From Streptomyces sp. Y2F8-2 (GTDB taxonomy: Bacteria > Actinomycetota > Actinomycetes > Streptomycetales > Streptomycetaceae), in the NCBI RefSeq assembly GCF_014905555.1, contig NZ_BNGS01000004.1, forward strand, positions 655,696-719,695: a stretch of 64,000 bases of DNA, in the 5' to 3' direction. Both the position numbers and the translations under genes were made by a program. Shown here in pieces: positions 43,026 to 53,300 of this stretch. The notes beneath the pieces are model-generated. The model was not told the DNA's origin. It did no database searches and was given only the letters and a program-made list of their open reading frames with translations. Every line of letters starts with the position of its first letter. The stretch's first letter is position 1.

Positions 43026-44705
43026 ATGGCACCCTCCATAGCCTCACGGCGGCTGCGGACCGCCCTGAGAGCGGCCACCGCGACCGCCGCCGCGTCCCTG
43101 GTCCTTGCCGCCTGCACGGGAGGCTCGGGCGCCGCCGGCGCCGGGGACACCTCCGGAAACCAGCTGCTCACCATCCCGCGCGAGGACCTGGCGACGTTCA
43201 CGCGCAACTTCAACCCGCTCTCCCCGCAGGCCGCCCCGATGACCCTGCAGGCGATCTACGAGCCGCTGGTCGTGCACAGCATGTCCAACGCCAAGGACAC
43301 GCCGTGGCTGGCCACCAAGTGGGAGCAGGCCAAGGACGCCAAGTCCCTCACCTTCACGCTGCGCGAGGGTGTCAAGTGGTCGGACGGCCAGCCGTTCACC
43401 GCCGACGACGTCGTCTACACCTTCCAGCTCCAGAAGAAGGTGCTGGGCGGCTTCGACTACCTCGACAAGGTCACCGCGGTCGACGCCCACACGGTGAAGT
43501 TCTCCTTCAACAAGCCTTTCTCGCCCGCTTTCTACGAGATCGGCGGCCACTACATCCTGCCGAAGCACATCTGGTCCAAGGTGAAGGACCCGGCCACGTT
43601 CACCAACCCCAACCCGGTCGCCACCGGCCCGTACACCCAGGTGGAGAAGTTCCAGAGCCAGTCGTACGAGCTGCGCAAGAACCCCGACTACTGGCAGCCC
43701 GCCAAGCAGCAGATCGCCGGCATCCAGATGCAGGCCTTCTCCGGCAACGACAGCGCCAACCTCGCCTTCACAGGCGGCGAGGTGGACTGGACGCAGACGT
43801 TCATCCCGAACATCGAGAAGTCCTTCGTCGCCAAGGACAAGAAGCACAACCACTACTGGTTCCCGGCCACCGGTGCCATGATCAACTGGCAGCTGAACAC
43901 CACCAAGGCCCCCTTCAACGACCCGGCTGTGCGCAAGGCTCTCAGCACGGCCGTCGACCGCGACCAGATCACCAAGGTCGCGATGAACGGCTACGCTCAG
44001 CCCGCCGACTGCACAGGCCTGGCCCGCACCTACGACAAGTGGCGCGACACGTCGCTGGCCGCCTCCTGCACCTGGACGAAGTACAACACCGACGCGGCGG
44101 CGAAGGCCCTGGATGCGGCCGGTTACAAGGAGAGCGGCGGCAAGCGGCTGCTGAAGAACGGCAAGCCCTTCACGCTCGACATCTCCGTCGGCTCCGCCTC
44201 CTCCGACTGGATCTCGGTCGCCAACATCATCAAGCAGGACCTCGCGAAGGTCGGCATCACCGCCACCGTGAAGACACCCGACTGGTCGGCCGTCTCGGCG
44301 TCGTACAACACCGGAACCTTCGACACGGGCATCGTGTGGAGCAACAACGGCGCCACGCCGTACGAGTACTTCCGCGGCGTGATGTCGACCAAGATGCTCG
44401 TGCCGGTCGGCAAGCAGGCCACCGAGAACTACCACCGCTTCGGCGACAAGAAGGCCGACCAGCTCATCGACGCCTTCGCCGCCGCCACGGACGAGAAGAC
44501 GCAGCGCGAGCAGATGAACGGCCTGCAGGAGCTGTACAACGAGGACGCGCCCGTCGTCCCGCTGTTCACCGGCCCCGAGTGGGGCGCGTACACGGATGCC
44601 CGCTTCACCGGCTGGCCCACCGAACAGAACCCGTACGCCACCCTCGGCAACCGCAACGGCAGCACGATCCTCGTGCTCACCTCGCTCAAGCCTGTCAAGG
44701 GCTGA
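43026..44705 (+). CDS. ABC transporter substrate-binding lipoprotein (SBP family 5)
   Basis: A 559-residue lipoprotein: signal with lipobox LVLAACTG (Cys near residue 29), then a family-5 (Opp/Dpp-type) binding domain. It shows LTFTLREGVKWSDGQPFTAD, ALSTAVDRDQITKVAMNGYA and a third lobe ending GPEWGAYTDARFTGWPTEQN. Family 5 proteins bind peptides but several bind oligosaccharides; here the downstream GH32 enzymes point to fructo-oligosaccharides. The ATG at 43026 is chosen for GAGGAAGAG upstream. It is the first structural gene of the operon, followed by a hairpin that could keep its mRNA level above that of the permeases. Confidence 0.92.
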   Translation: MAPSIASRRLRTALRAATATAAASLVLAACTGGSGAAGAGDTSGNQLLTIPREDLATFTRNFNPLSPQAAPMTLQAIYEPLVVHSMSNAKDTPWLATKWEQAKDAKSLTFTLREGVKWSDGQPFTADDVVYTFQLQKKVLGGFDYLDKVTAVDAHTVKFSFNKPFSPAFYEIGGHYILPKHIWSKVKDPATFTNPNPVATGPYTQVEKFQSQSYELRKNPDYWQPAKQQIAGIQMQAFSGNDSANLAFTGGEVDWTQTFIPNIEKSFVAKDKKHNHYWFPATGAMINWQLNTTKAPFNDPAVRKALSTAVDRDQITKVAMNGYAQPADCTGLARTYDKWRDTSLAASCTWTKYNTDAAAKALDAAGYKESGGKRLLKNGKPFTLDISVGSASSDWISVANIIKQDLAKVGITATVKTPDWSAVSASYNTGTFDTGIVWSNNGATPYEYFRGVMSTKMLVPVGKQATENYHRFGDKKADQLIDAFAAATDEKTQREQMNGLQELYNEDAPVVPLFTGPEWGAYTDARFTGWPTEQNPYATLGNRNGSTILVLTSLKPVKG

Positions 44706-44721
44706 CGTCGCCGCGCGGAGC

Positions 44722-44751
44722 GGCGGCCGCCCTCCTCCCGGGACGGCCGCC
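44722..44751 (+). terminator. intercistronic hairpin (partial terminator)
   Basis: An 8-bp stem (GGCGGCCG with CGGCCGCC) and 14-nt loop in the 94-bp gap between the binding-protein and permease genes. Such hairpins commonly reduce read-through or protect the upstream mRNA, giving excess binding protein. Confidence 0.5.
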
Positions 44752-44799
44752 CCCGCACACCGCATCACCGTTCACCCCCACCGACAGGGAGCACGACCC

Positions 44800-45777
44800 G
44801 TGCGTCTGATCCTGCGCAACCTGGGGTTCTATCTGCTCGCCTTCTGGGCCTCCATCACCCTGAACTTCGTTCTCCCGCGCTTCATGCCGGGCGATCCGGT
44901 CTCCCGGATGTTCGCGCAGGCCCAGGGCACGATGCAGCCCGACCAGATAGCCCAGCTGCGGAAACTCTTCGGCCTCGACCACCGCCCCCTCTGGGAGCAG
45001 TACCTCACCTACATCAAGAGCGTCTTCACCGGCGATCTCGGCATCTCCGTCACCCGTTTCCCGACCCCGGTCTCCGACGTGATCGGCCAGCAGATCGGCT
45101 GGACCCTGCTGCTCGGCGGCGTCGCCCTCGTCATTGCCGCGGTCCTCGGCAACCTGCTCGGCATCGTGGCCGCCTGGCGGCGCGGCGGCGTCCTGGACTC
45201 CGCCTTCCCGCCCCTGCTGATCTTCGTCGGCTCCTTCCCGTACTTCTGGCTGGCGATGGGCGCCCTGTACCTGTTCGGAGTGAGCCTGGGCTGGTTCCCG
45301 CTGCGCCACGCCTACGACGTCGGGCTGGCCCCCGGATTCAACGGCGAGTTCCTCTCCAACGTCGCCACCCACCTGGTGCTGCCGGCGCTGACCATCGTGC
45401 TGGTCTCCATCGGAGGCTGGATGCTCGGCATGCGCAACACCATGATCGCCACGGCGGCCGAGGACTACATCACGATGGCCGAGGCGAAGGGGCTCAGCCC
45501 CTCACGGATCATGTTCCGCTACGCCGCCCGCAACGCGCTGCTCCCCTCCGTCACCAACTTCGGAATGGCGCTCGGCTTCGTCGTCGGCGGCGCCCTGCTC
45601 ACCGAGGTGGTGTTCGCCTACCCCGGCATCGGCTACCAGTTGCTGATGGCCGTCCAGGGCCTGGACTACCCGCTGATGCAGGGCATCTTCCTGACGATCA
45701 CGGCGGCGGTGCTGCTCGCGAACTTCCTCGTCGACCTCGTCTACGTCCGCCTCGACCCGCGCGTCCGCGTTCGCTGA
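44800..45777 (+). CDS. ABC transporter permease (Opp/DppB type)
   Basis: A 325-residue inner-membrane permease with about six helices. It has the DppB-style first helix (LGFYLLAFWASITLNFVLPR with MPGDPV), a periplasmic loop, and the EAA motif EAKGLSPSRIMFRYAARNAL that docks the ATPase. GTG at 44800 after AGGGAG; the frame is open further upstream but without similarity. It forms the pore with the next gene product; 14 bp separate them. Confidence 0.93.
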   Translation: MRLILRNLGFYLLAFWASITLNFVLPRFMPGDPVSRMFAQAQGTMQPDQIAQLRKLFGLDHRPLWEQYLTYIKSVFTGDLGISVTRFPTPVSDVIGQQIGWTLLLGGVALVIAAVLGNLLGIVAAWRRGGVLDSAFPPLLIFVGSFPYFWLAMGALYLFGVSLGWFPLRHAYDVGLAPGFNGEFLSNVATHLVLPALTIVLVSIGGWMLGMRNTMIATAAEDYITMAEAKGLSPSRIMFRYAARNALLPSVTNFGMALGFVVGGALLTEVVFAYPGIGYQLLMAVQGLDYPLMQGIFLTITAAVLLANFLVDLVYVRLDPRVRVR

Positions 45778-45791
45778 AGGGGGCTGTCGAC

Positions 45792-46712
45792 ATGACCGCC
45801 ATCGAGATCGCGACGGCCACCACGCCGACAACCCCGGTGCGCGCTTCGCGCCGGCGTGGACTGCTGCGCCAGCTCATCGACAGCAAGAAGGCCCTGACCG
45901 GGCTGATCCTGCTCGCCGTCTTCGCGCTGCTCGCCCTGCTCGCTCCCGTCCTCGTCCCGGGTGACCCGTCCCTCATCAACTCCACCGGCAGCCAGGCCCC
46001 GTCGGCCGCGCACTGGCTCGGTACCACCGCCAAGGGACAGGACGTGCTCGCCCTCACCCTGTGGGGCGCACGCAGCTCCCTCTTCGTCGGGTTCACCGTC
46101 GGGCTCGCGGCGACCGCGGTCGCCATCCTCGTCGGCCTCGCGTCCGCTTACTTCGGCCGGATCGTGGACGACGCCCTCACCCTGGTCACCAACATCTTCC
46201 TGCTGCTGCCCGGGCTGCCGCTGCTCATCATCCTGGCCGCGTTCCTGCCGCCCGGGACCTCCACCGTGATCCTGGTGCTCGTCGTCACCGGCTGGGCGGG
46301 CTCGGCCCGAGTACTGCGAGCCCAGGCCAAGTCGATCCGGGGCAAGGACTTCGTGGCCGCCGCCGTCGTCACCGGGGAGCGCCCGCTGCGGATCATGTTC
46401 CGCGAGATCCTGCCCAACATGGCGTCCGTGGTGATGACCACGCTGCTCGGCTGCGTGATCTTCGGCATCGGCGCCCAGGCCGGCCTGGAGTTCCTCGGCC
46501 TCGGCGACAGCAGCGTCGTCAGCTGGGGGACCAACCTGTACTGGGCGAGCAACGACGGAGCGTTGATGACCGGCACCTGGTGGGCCTTCGTCCCCTCCGG
46601 GCTGTGCATCGCGCTCGTCGCCTTCGCGCTCGCGCTGGTCAACTACGCCGTCGACGAGATCACCAACCCGAGGCTGCGCAGCCGCCGTGCCCGGCGTGAG
46701 AGGAGGGGCTGA
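45792..46712 (+). CDS. ABC transporter permease (Opp/DppC type)
   Basis: A 306-residue permease with the DppC layout: first helix ALTGLILLAVFALLALLAPV, the extracytoplasmic loop HWLGTTAKGQDVLALTLWGA (the LGTDxxGRD signature in variant form), five further helices and the EAA motif AAVVTGERPLRIMFREILPN. It pairs with the upstream DppB-type permease. ATG at 45792; the ATPase gene starts 3 bp after the stop. Confidence 0.93.
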   Translation: MTAIEIATATTPTTPVRASRRRGLLRQLIDSKKALTGLILLAVFALLALLAPVLVPGDPSLINSTGSQAPSAAHWLGTTAKGQDVLALTLWGARSSLFVGFTVGLAATAVAILVGLASAYFGRIVDDALTLVTNIFLLLPGLPLLIILAAFLPPGTSTVILVLVVTGWAGSARVLRAQAKSIRGKDFVAAAVVTGERPLRIMFREILPNMASVVMTTLLGCVIFGIGAQAGLEFLGLGDSSVVSWGTNLYWASNDGALMTGTWWAFVPSGLCIALVAFALALVNYAVDEITNPRLRSRRARRERRG

Positions 46713-46715
46713 GCC

Positions 46716-47669
46716 ATGGAACCCGTACTCGAGGTGAACGGCCTCCGCGTCGAATACCGCGGCGACGGACGCACCGTCGTGGGCGCCGACGACATCTCCT
46801 TCTCCATCGGCGCCGGAGAGGTCTTCGGTCTCGCCGGGGAGTCCGGCTGCGGCAAGTCGACCATCGCCAACGCGGTGATGCGGCTGCTGAAGCCCCCGGC
46901 GGAGATCACCGCCGGAAGCATCCGCTTCCAGGGCCGCGACGTCCTCGCCCTCGACGCACGCGAGCTACGCGACTTCCGGTGGCGGGAGATCGCCATGGTC
47001 TTCCAGTCGGCGATGAACTCCCTCAACCCCGTCCTGACCATCGGCGAGCAGATCGTCGACATCTTCACCACGCACGAGCGGATGAACAAGCGGACCGCGC
47101 GGGAGCGCGCGGGTGAACTGCTTCAGCTGGTGGGCATCGATCCAGGGCGGCTGAAGACGTACCCGCACCAGCTCTCCGGCGGTATGCGCCAGCGCGTGGT
47201 CATCGCCATGGCCGTGGCCCTGAAGCCCCGGCTGCTGATCATGGATGAGCCGACCACCGCGCTCGACGTGGTCGTGCAGCAGGAGATCATGGCGCAGATC
47301 CGCGACCTCCAGCGGGAGCTGGGCTTTTCTATCCTCTTCATCACCCACGACATGTCCCTGATGGTCGAGCTGTCGGACCGCATGGGTGTGATGTACGGGG
47401 GACGGATCGTCGAGCTCGCCGACGCCAAGGAGCTGTTCGCCGATCCCCTCCATCCGTACACCGAGGCGCTGATGAACGCCTTCCCGCCACTGACCGGCCC
47501 GCGCCGGGAGCTCACCGGCCTCTTCGACGCCCCGCGCACCGCTGACAGCTGCGGCTTTCACGTCCGCTGCCCCGAGGACCGGTCGGACTGCTCCATGAAC
47601 ATCCCCGACCTGCGTGAGGTCGCGCCCGGCCGCTGGGTGGCCCGCAGCCTGGAAGGAGCCCCCCGATGA
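46716..47669 (+). CDS. ABC transporter ATP-binding protein (Opp/DppD type)
   Basis: A 317-residue ATPase with Walker A GESGCGKST (41-49), a Q-loop in MVFQSAMNSLNPV, signature LSGGMRQR, Walker B LLIMDEPTTALDV and the H-loop ITHD. The C-terminal oligopeptide-transporter extension has a Cys-rich stretch (CGFHVRCPEDRSDCSMN) that in this family can hold an iron-sulfur cluster. The stop overlaps the next start by 4 bp. It forms a heterodimer with the next ATPase. Confidence 0.94.
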   Translation: MEPVLEVNGLRVEYRGDGRTVVGADDISFSIGAGEVFGLAGESGCGKSTIANAVMRLLKPPAEITAGSIRFQGRDVLALDARELRDFRWREIAMVFQSAMNSLNPVLTIGEQIVDIFTTHERMNKRTARERAGELLQLVGIDPGRLKTYPHQLSGGMRQRVVIAMAVALKPRLLIMDEPTTALDVVVQQEIMAQIRDLQRELGFSILFITHDMSLMVELSDRMGVMYGGRIVELADAKELFADPLHPYTEALMNAFPPLTGPRRELTGLFDAPRTADSCGFHVRCPEDRSDCSMNIPDLREVAPGRWVARSLEGAPR

Positions 47670-48709
47670 CCGAATCCCTGCTCTCCGTACGCGGCCTGAC
47701 CAAGGACTTCCAAGTCGGCACCGTCTTCTCCCGGCGCCGCGTCCGAGCCGTCTACGACGTGTCCTTCGACCTCCCTGCCGGCCGGATCACCGCCCTGGTC
47801 GGCGAGTCCGGCAGCGGCAAGTCCACCATCGCCCGCTGCCTCGCCCGCCTCGAACAGCCCTCCGCCGGGCAGGTGCTGCTGGACGGCGAGGACGTCCTGC
47901 GCACCGAGCGGCGCCGGGCGTCACGGGCGTACCGCCGCAAGGTCCAGATGGTGTTCCAGGACCCCTTCGGCTCGCTCAACCCTGTCCACCGCATCGAGCA
48001 CTTCCTCACTCGCGCCCTCGTCCTGCACGGCCACCCCGCCACACCCGAGGTGCTGCGCGAGCTGATGACGACGGTCGGCCTGACCGAGGACATGCTCCAG
48101 TCCTACCCGCACGAGCTCTCCGGCGGCCAGCGACAACGCGTCGCGATCGCCCGCGCCCTCGCCGTCGAGCCCCGGCTGGTCCTCGCCGACGAACCGACCT
48201 CGATGCTGGACGTCTCCGTGCGCGTCGGTGTGCTCAACCTGATGCGGCGCCTGCGCGACGAGCGGAACATCGCCATGCTCTACATCACGCACGACCTCGG
48301 CTCCGCGCGCTACCTCGCGGACACCACAATGGTCATGTTCGCCGGCGAACTCGTCGAGGGCGGCGACGCACTGGCCGTCATGGACGCCCCCGCCCACCCC
48401 TACACCCGGCTGCTGCTGTCCGCAGTGCCCGACCCCGAGCGGGCAGGGAGCCACGACCCGGCCGAGCGAGCCCGGCTGCGCGAGGAGATCCTCAACCCCA
48501 CGTCCTGCCCGTACGGCGACGACGGCACATGCAGCCGCACCGAGCCTGTCCGCCACATCGTCGGCGAGGACGAGGGCCAGCCCCACTGGGTGCGCTGCCA
48601 CCTGCGCGCACCCGCCTCCGACATCGCCCGCCGCGTGCTCAAGGCCACCGACCGGCCCGCCGGCGAGGCCACCGACGACACCGAGAAAGCGGAGACCACC
48701 GCCGCATGA
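47666..48709 (+). CDS. ABC transporter ATP-binding protein (Opp/DppF type)
   Basis: A 347-residue ATPase with Walker A GESGSGKST (46-54), Q-loop MVFQDPFGSLNPVHRI, signature LSGGQRQR, Walker B LVLADEPTSMLDV and ITHD. The C-terminal extension again carries spaced Cys (TSCPYGDDGTCSRTEP, then WVRCHLRAP). ATGA overlaps join it to both neighbours, so the transporter ATPases and the cytoplasmic GH32 are translated as a coupled unit. Confidence 0.94.
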   Translation: MTESLLSVRGLTKDFQVGTVFSRRRVRAVYDVSFDLPAGRITALVGESGSGKSTIARCLARLEQPSAGQVLLDGEDVLRTERRRASRAYRRKVQMVFQDPFGSLNPVHRIEHFLTRALVLHGHPATPEVLRELMTTVGLTEDMLQSYPHELSGGQRQRVAIARALAVEPRLVLADEPTSMLDVSVRVGVLNLMRRLRDERNIAMLYITHDLGSARYLADTTMVMFAGELVEGGDALAVMDAPAHPYTRLLLSAVPDPERAGSHDPAERARLREEILNPTSCPYGDDGTCSRTEPVRHIVGEDEGQPHWVRCHLRAPASDIARRVLKATDRPAGEATDDTEKAETTAA

Positions 48710-50238
48710 CCCATGACCTCACCCTCCCCTCCGGCACTCCCGTCGCCGAGGGGCTGGCCGAGCGCGCCCTGCGCGACCCCCACCGCCCCCGCTTCCACTT
48801 CACCTCGCCCGGCGGCTGGCTCAACGACCCCAACGGGCTCAGCCACTGGAGGGGCATCTACCACCTCTTCTACCAGTACAACCCGCTCGCCCCCGCCCAC
48901 CACCGCATCCACTGGGGCCACGCCACCAGCACCGACCTCGTCCACTGGACCGACGAACCGGTCGCCCTTGTACCGGGCACCGACGGCCCCGACCGCGACG
49001 GCTGCTGGTCCGGAGTGCTCGTCGACGACGCAGGAGTGCCCACGATCATCTACTCCGGCAGGCACGGTGAGCATGAACTCCCCTGTGTGGCGAGGGGATC
49101 GGCCGACCTGAGGTACTGGTCCAAGGACCGGGCCAACCCGGTCATCACCGCCCCGCCCGAGGGCGTCGACATCACAGCCTTCCGCGACCACTGCGTATGG
49201 CGAGAGGGCCAGGTGTGGCGGCAGCTGATCGGCTCAGGCGTGCGAGGCGTCGGCGGGACGGCCTTCCTGTACGAGTCGGACGACCTGCGCAGCTGGCGGT
49301 ACCTCGGCCCCCTGCTGACCGGCGACGCCTCGCAGAACCAGGGCGAGCTCGACTGGACCGGCACGATGTGGGAGTGCGTCGACCTCTTCCGGATCGGCGA
49401 GAGCGAGGAGGACGACGGCACAGACGTCCTCGTCTTCTCCGCCTGGGACGAGGGCACCACCCACCACCCCCTGTACTGGACCGGCCGCTACCAGGGCGAC
49501 ACCTTTACCCCGACCGCCGTCCACCGCCTCGACTACGGCGGACGCTACTTCTACGCCCCCCAGTCCACCCGCGACGAGCACGGCCGCCGCATCATGTTCG
49601 GCTGGCTCCAGGAGGGACGGACGGACGAGGCCAACGCACAGGCCGGCTGGTGCGGCGTGATGTCCCTGCCGAGAGTCGTCACACTCGACGCCGACGGCCG
49701 ACTGCACCAGGCTCCGGTGCCGGAACTGACCCAGCTGCGGCGCGAGCGCGTAGAGGTGGCGGCGGGCCCGCTCACCGACCCCTACAGGCGGCTGCACCCC
49801 GTGCGCGGCGACCAACTCGACATCGAGACGACCCTGCGCCTAGCCCCCGGAGCGAGGGCCCGGCTCGTGGTCCGCGAGACACCCGATGGCGCCGAACGCA
49901 CAGTCGTGGAGGTCAGCAGAGCGCACGACGGAACGGGCGGCATCCTCCGCCTGCACCGCGAGAACAGCAGCCTCGACCCGACGGTCGACACCGAACCCCG
50001 GTACGGCGAGCTGCCGCTGGACGCCGACGGCCGTGTGGACCTGCGCGTCCTCGTCGACCACTCCGCGCTGGAGATCTTCGCGGGCGGGCGGCCACTTGCC
50101 GCCCGCATCTACCCCACCCGCCCGGACGAGGCCGTCGGTGTCGGCATCGGTGCCGACGGCGACGTGACCCTGGAACGGTTCGACGCCTGGCAGATGGCGT
50201 CGGCCTTCGCCGAAGGACCCCGGCCACTGTGGCCGTGA
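48706..50238 (+). CDS. cytoplasmic GH32 beta-fructosidase
   Basis: A 510-residue glycoside hydrolase family 32 enzyme without a signal peptide. The five-bladed propeller begins at FHFTSPGGWLNDPNG, with nucleophile Asp41. The transition-state stabiliser is Asp161 in FRDHCVW (most relatives have FRDP), and the acid/base is Glu223 in WECVDLF. A C-terminal beta-sandwich (about 370-500) includes RVDLRVLVDHSALEIFAGG. It hydrolyses terminal fructose from sucrose, inulin- or levan-type oligomers in the cytosol. The ATG overlaps the ATPase stop (ATGA), linking import to hydrolysis. Confidence 0.93.
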   Translation: MTHDLTLPSGTPVAEGLAERALRDPHRPRFHFTSPGGWLNDPNGLSHWRGIYHLFYQYNPLAPAHHRIHWGHATSTDLVHWTDEPVALVPGTDGPDRDGCWSGVLVDDAGVPTIIYSGRHGEHELPCVARGSADLRYWSKDRANPVITAPPEGVDITAFRDHCVWREGQVWRQLIGSGVRGVGGTAFLYESDDLRSWRYLGPLLTGDASQNQGELDWTGTMWECVDLFRIGESEEDDGTDVLVFSAWDEGTTHHPLYWTGRYQGDTFTPTAVHRLDYGGRYFYAPQSTRDEHGRRIMFGWLQEGRTDEANAQAGWCGVMSLPRVVTLDADGRLHQAPVPELTQLRRERVEVAAGPLTDPYRRLHPVRGDQLDIETTLRLAPGARARLVVRETPDGAERTVVEVSRAHDGTGGILRLHRENSSLDPTVDTEPRYGELPLDADGRVDLRVLVDHSALEIFAGGRPLAARIYPTRPDEAVGVGIGADGDVTLERFDAWQMASAFAEGPRPLWP

Positions 50239-50253
50239 CGGTCTTACAGCCGG

Positions 50254-50295
50254 CTACGGCCCGAGGGGGAGGGGGGACGTCCCCCCGGGCCGTAG
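50254..50295 (+). terminator. hairpin between the two GH32 genes
   Basis: A 10-bp outer stem (CTACGGCCCG with CGGGCCGTAG) encloses a G-rich/C-rich inner stem (GGGGGAC with GTCCCCC). It lies 16 bp after the cytoplasmic GH32 stop and 30 bp before the secreted GH32 start. Probably a partial or full terminator; the secreted enzyme may be expressed at a lower level or have its own signal. Confidence 0.75.
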
Positions 50296-50324
50296 CCCAC
50301 CCTTCCCTTCTCCCAGGAGCCGCC

Positions 50325-53300
50325 ATGAGCGTGTCCCGCCGCACCCTCCTGCTCGCAGGAGGCACCGCCGCCACCCTGCTGCCTCTCGCAGGCGTCCTCC
50401 CCGCGGCACAGGCCGCCACCCCGAGCGCCGCCGGAGCACCCCCCGTGCCCATCCCCGACCCCCTCCCCGTCACCGGCACCTGGACCCGCACCTCCGACGG
50501 CGGCCAGAAGGTGACCGCCGGCACGCGCGAACGCGCGCTCGCCCTGTCCGAGCAGCAACTCGCGTCCAAGGGCACATACGCGGCCCGCATAACGCCCCAG
50601 TCCGCATCCGCCGTGGGCGCGCTGCTGTTCCGGGCCGCCCTGGACGGCTCGACCGGATACGTGGCCGCCCTCGACCCGGGCCGCGCCCGCATACGGCTCT
50701 ACGACCTGGCAAGCGGCGACACACTCGCCACCGCACCACTGCCGGGCACGCAGGCCGCGCGACCCTACGACCTCGAAGTGGCTGTGGACGGACCGGAACT
50801 GACGGTGTCCGTCGACGGCAGGCGGCTCCTCCACGCCGAGGACCACCGCCACGACACCGGCTCCGTGGGCCTGCTCGCCCAGGGCGGCACCGTCACCTTC
50901 GGCCCGCCCTCCGTCTCCGCCATCACCACCAACCTCACCGGCTGGACCACGAGCGGCGGCACCTGGACGGCGACCCCGCTCGGCTGGCGCGCGAACCCGT
51001 CCCAGGCATCCATCACCCGCGCCGTCACCACGACCCGGGCCCACGACACCGCGCTCCGGGCCGACCTGCTCCTGCACGACACCTCAGCGGTCGCCGAACT
51101 GCTGGTGCGAACCGACGAGGCGGCCACCCACGGCTACGGCGTCCAAGTCGACCCGGGCCACAGCAGGCTGAGGCTCTACCGCATCGACGGGAACGTCACA
51201 CTCGGCACGTACACGACCACCATCAAGGCCGACACGGTCTACCGCCTGCGCGTCGAAGCCGAGGGCACCGAACTGCGCGTGCACTGGCAGACCAACTTCC
51301 TCTCACCCGACGGCTACAGCCCCGTCATCACCGCCCAGGACTCGACCCACACGACGGGCCGACTCGCCGTCACGGCATCGGCCGCCGCGGTGTCCTTCGA
51401 AAACATCGCCGCCGCGGACCTCGCCACCAGCGTCCAAGGCTGGACGGCCCGCTCCGGCACCTGGACCCCCGACCTGCGCGGTATCCGCGGCGAGAACGGC
51501 CTGCGGACGGCTCCCTTCACCGACGGCGACCTGGTGGCCAGAGCCGACATCACCCCCGCCGGCACCTCGACGTCGGCCGGTCTCGTCCTGCGCGCGTCCG
51601 CGAACGGCTCCGGCGGCTACGAGGCACGCCTGGAAGCCGGCCGGAACGCCGTCGTCCTGCTGGACCGCTCCTCCGGCGCCCGCCTCGCCTCCACCTCCGG
51701 CCCGGTCCGGCCCATCGCGTCCGGCGGCACCTACCGCGTGGAGGCCCGGGCGACGGGCAGGACGATCGAGGTGTACGTGGACGGCGTACAGGCGCTGAAA
51801 ACCCGCGTCTTGCGCACCACGGGCGCCACCGTCGGCACCACGGCCGCGCACGGGACGTCGTACTTCCAGAACGTCGAGGTCCGCAGCACCGCCGGCTACT
51901 TCACCGAGCCGTACCGCCCCACGTACCACTACTCCCAGCTCACCGGCTCCACCAGCGATCCCAACGGCCTGGTGTACTACGACGGCGAGTACCACCTCTT
52001 CCACCAGGACCAGGGCCGCTGGGCGCACGCGGTCAGCACCGACCTCGTCCACTGGCAGGCCCTGCCGATCGCCCTGCCCTGGAACGAGTACGGCAACTGC
52101 TGGTCGGGCTCGGCGGTCGTGGACGCGGACGACACCTCCGGCCTCTTCGACGGCGGCTCCGGCCTGATCGCGTACTACACCAGCTACCACCCGGACAAGC
52201 CGGGCGGAAACGCGAGCGTGCGCATCGCCTACAGCAAGGACAAGGGCCGCTCATGGCAGTGGCACGGCGGATCGGCCCCGGCCGTCCAGAACCCGGGCGG
52301 CCCCGACGCCGGCTGGACCTTCCGCGACCCGAAGGTGATCCACGACGAGAAGCACGACCAGTGGCTGATGGTCGTCTCTGGCGGCGACCACATCCGCTTC
52401 TTCACCTCCACCGACCTCCTCACCTGGACCCACGTCAGCTCCTTCGGCTACGGCGACTGGGCCACGCCGGGCGTCTGGGAGTGCCCCGACTTCTTCCCCC
52501 TCCCGGTCGACGGCGACGAGACCCGCGTCAAGTGGGTCCTCACCCTGAGCACGGGTGCCGTACGCGCCACGAACGGCTCGGCCGCCCAGTACTTCACCGG
52601 CGACTGGAACGGCACCAGCTTCAGCCCCGACCAGAGCGCCGGCACGACCTTGCGCGCCGACTCCGGCCGCGACTACTACGCCGCCATGTCCTACTACGGC
52701 CTGCCCGAGGGCCGCCGCGTCTGGCTCGGCTGGATGAGCAACTGGGACTACCCGTTCAGCGCCCCGACCGGCGCCTGGAACGGCCAGCTCAGCATCCCCC
52801 GGGAACTGACCCTCACGGACACCGCCGACGGCGTACGCCTGGCGCAGCGCCCGATCCCGGAGTTGACCGCTCTGCGCACGTCCACCACGACCCGCAAGGA
52901 CCTCTCCGTCGGCCCCGACTCCGAGAACCCGCTCGCGGGCGTCACAGGCATCGCCTACGAAATCGAGGCCGAGGTCACCCTCGGCACCGCCACGGAGATC
53001 GGCTTGAGGCTCCGCGCCGACGAGGACCAGCACACGACGGTCGGATACGACGCCGAGGCGAACCAGCTCTTCGTGGACCGGTCGGAAGCGGGCCTGAGCG
53101 ACTTCACCCAGTACTTCGCGGGCCGCACGACGGCACCGATGGAGCCGACCGACGGCCGGGTGACCCTGCGCCTGTACGTGGACTCGTCATCGGTCGAGGC
53201 GTTCGGCGCCGACGGCCGGGCCGCTGTGACAAGCCTGATCTTCCCCTCCCCGTCCGCCGACGGCATGGCCTTCTACGCCAGGGGCGGCACCGCGCACATC

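Noticed and set aside
43044..44768. 574-codon reverse frame opposite the binding-protein gene
   Set aside because: Valine/Gly/Arg-rich antisense shadow of a clear SBP family-5 gene.
47614..48705. Open frame in phase upstream of the cytoplasmic GH32
   Set aside because: It is a shadow of the DppF-type ATPase gene; the GH32 start at 48706 overlaps the ATPase stop as ATGA and matches the family start.
49197..50324. Open frame running in phase for 376 codons upstream of the secreted GH32 start
   Set aside because: It is an Arg/Pro-rich shadow of the cytoplasmic GH32 gene. The ATG at 50325 has AGGAG and begins a Tat signal peptide.
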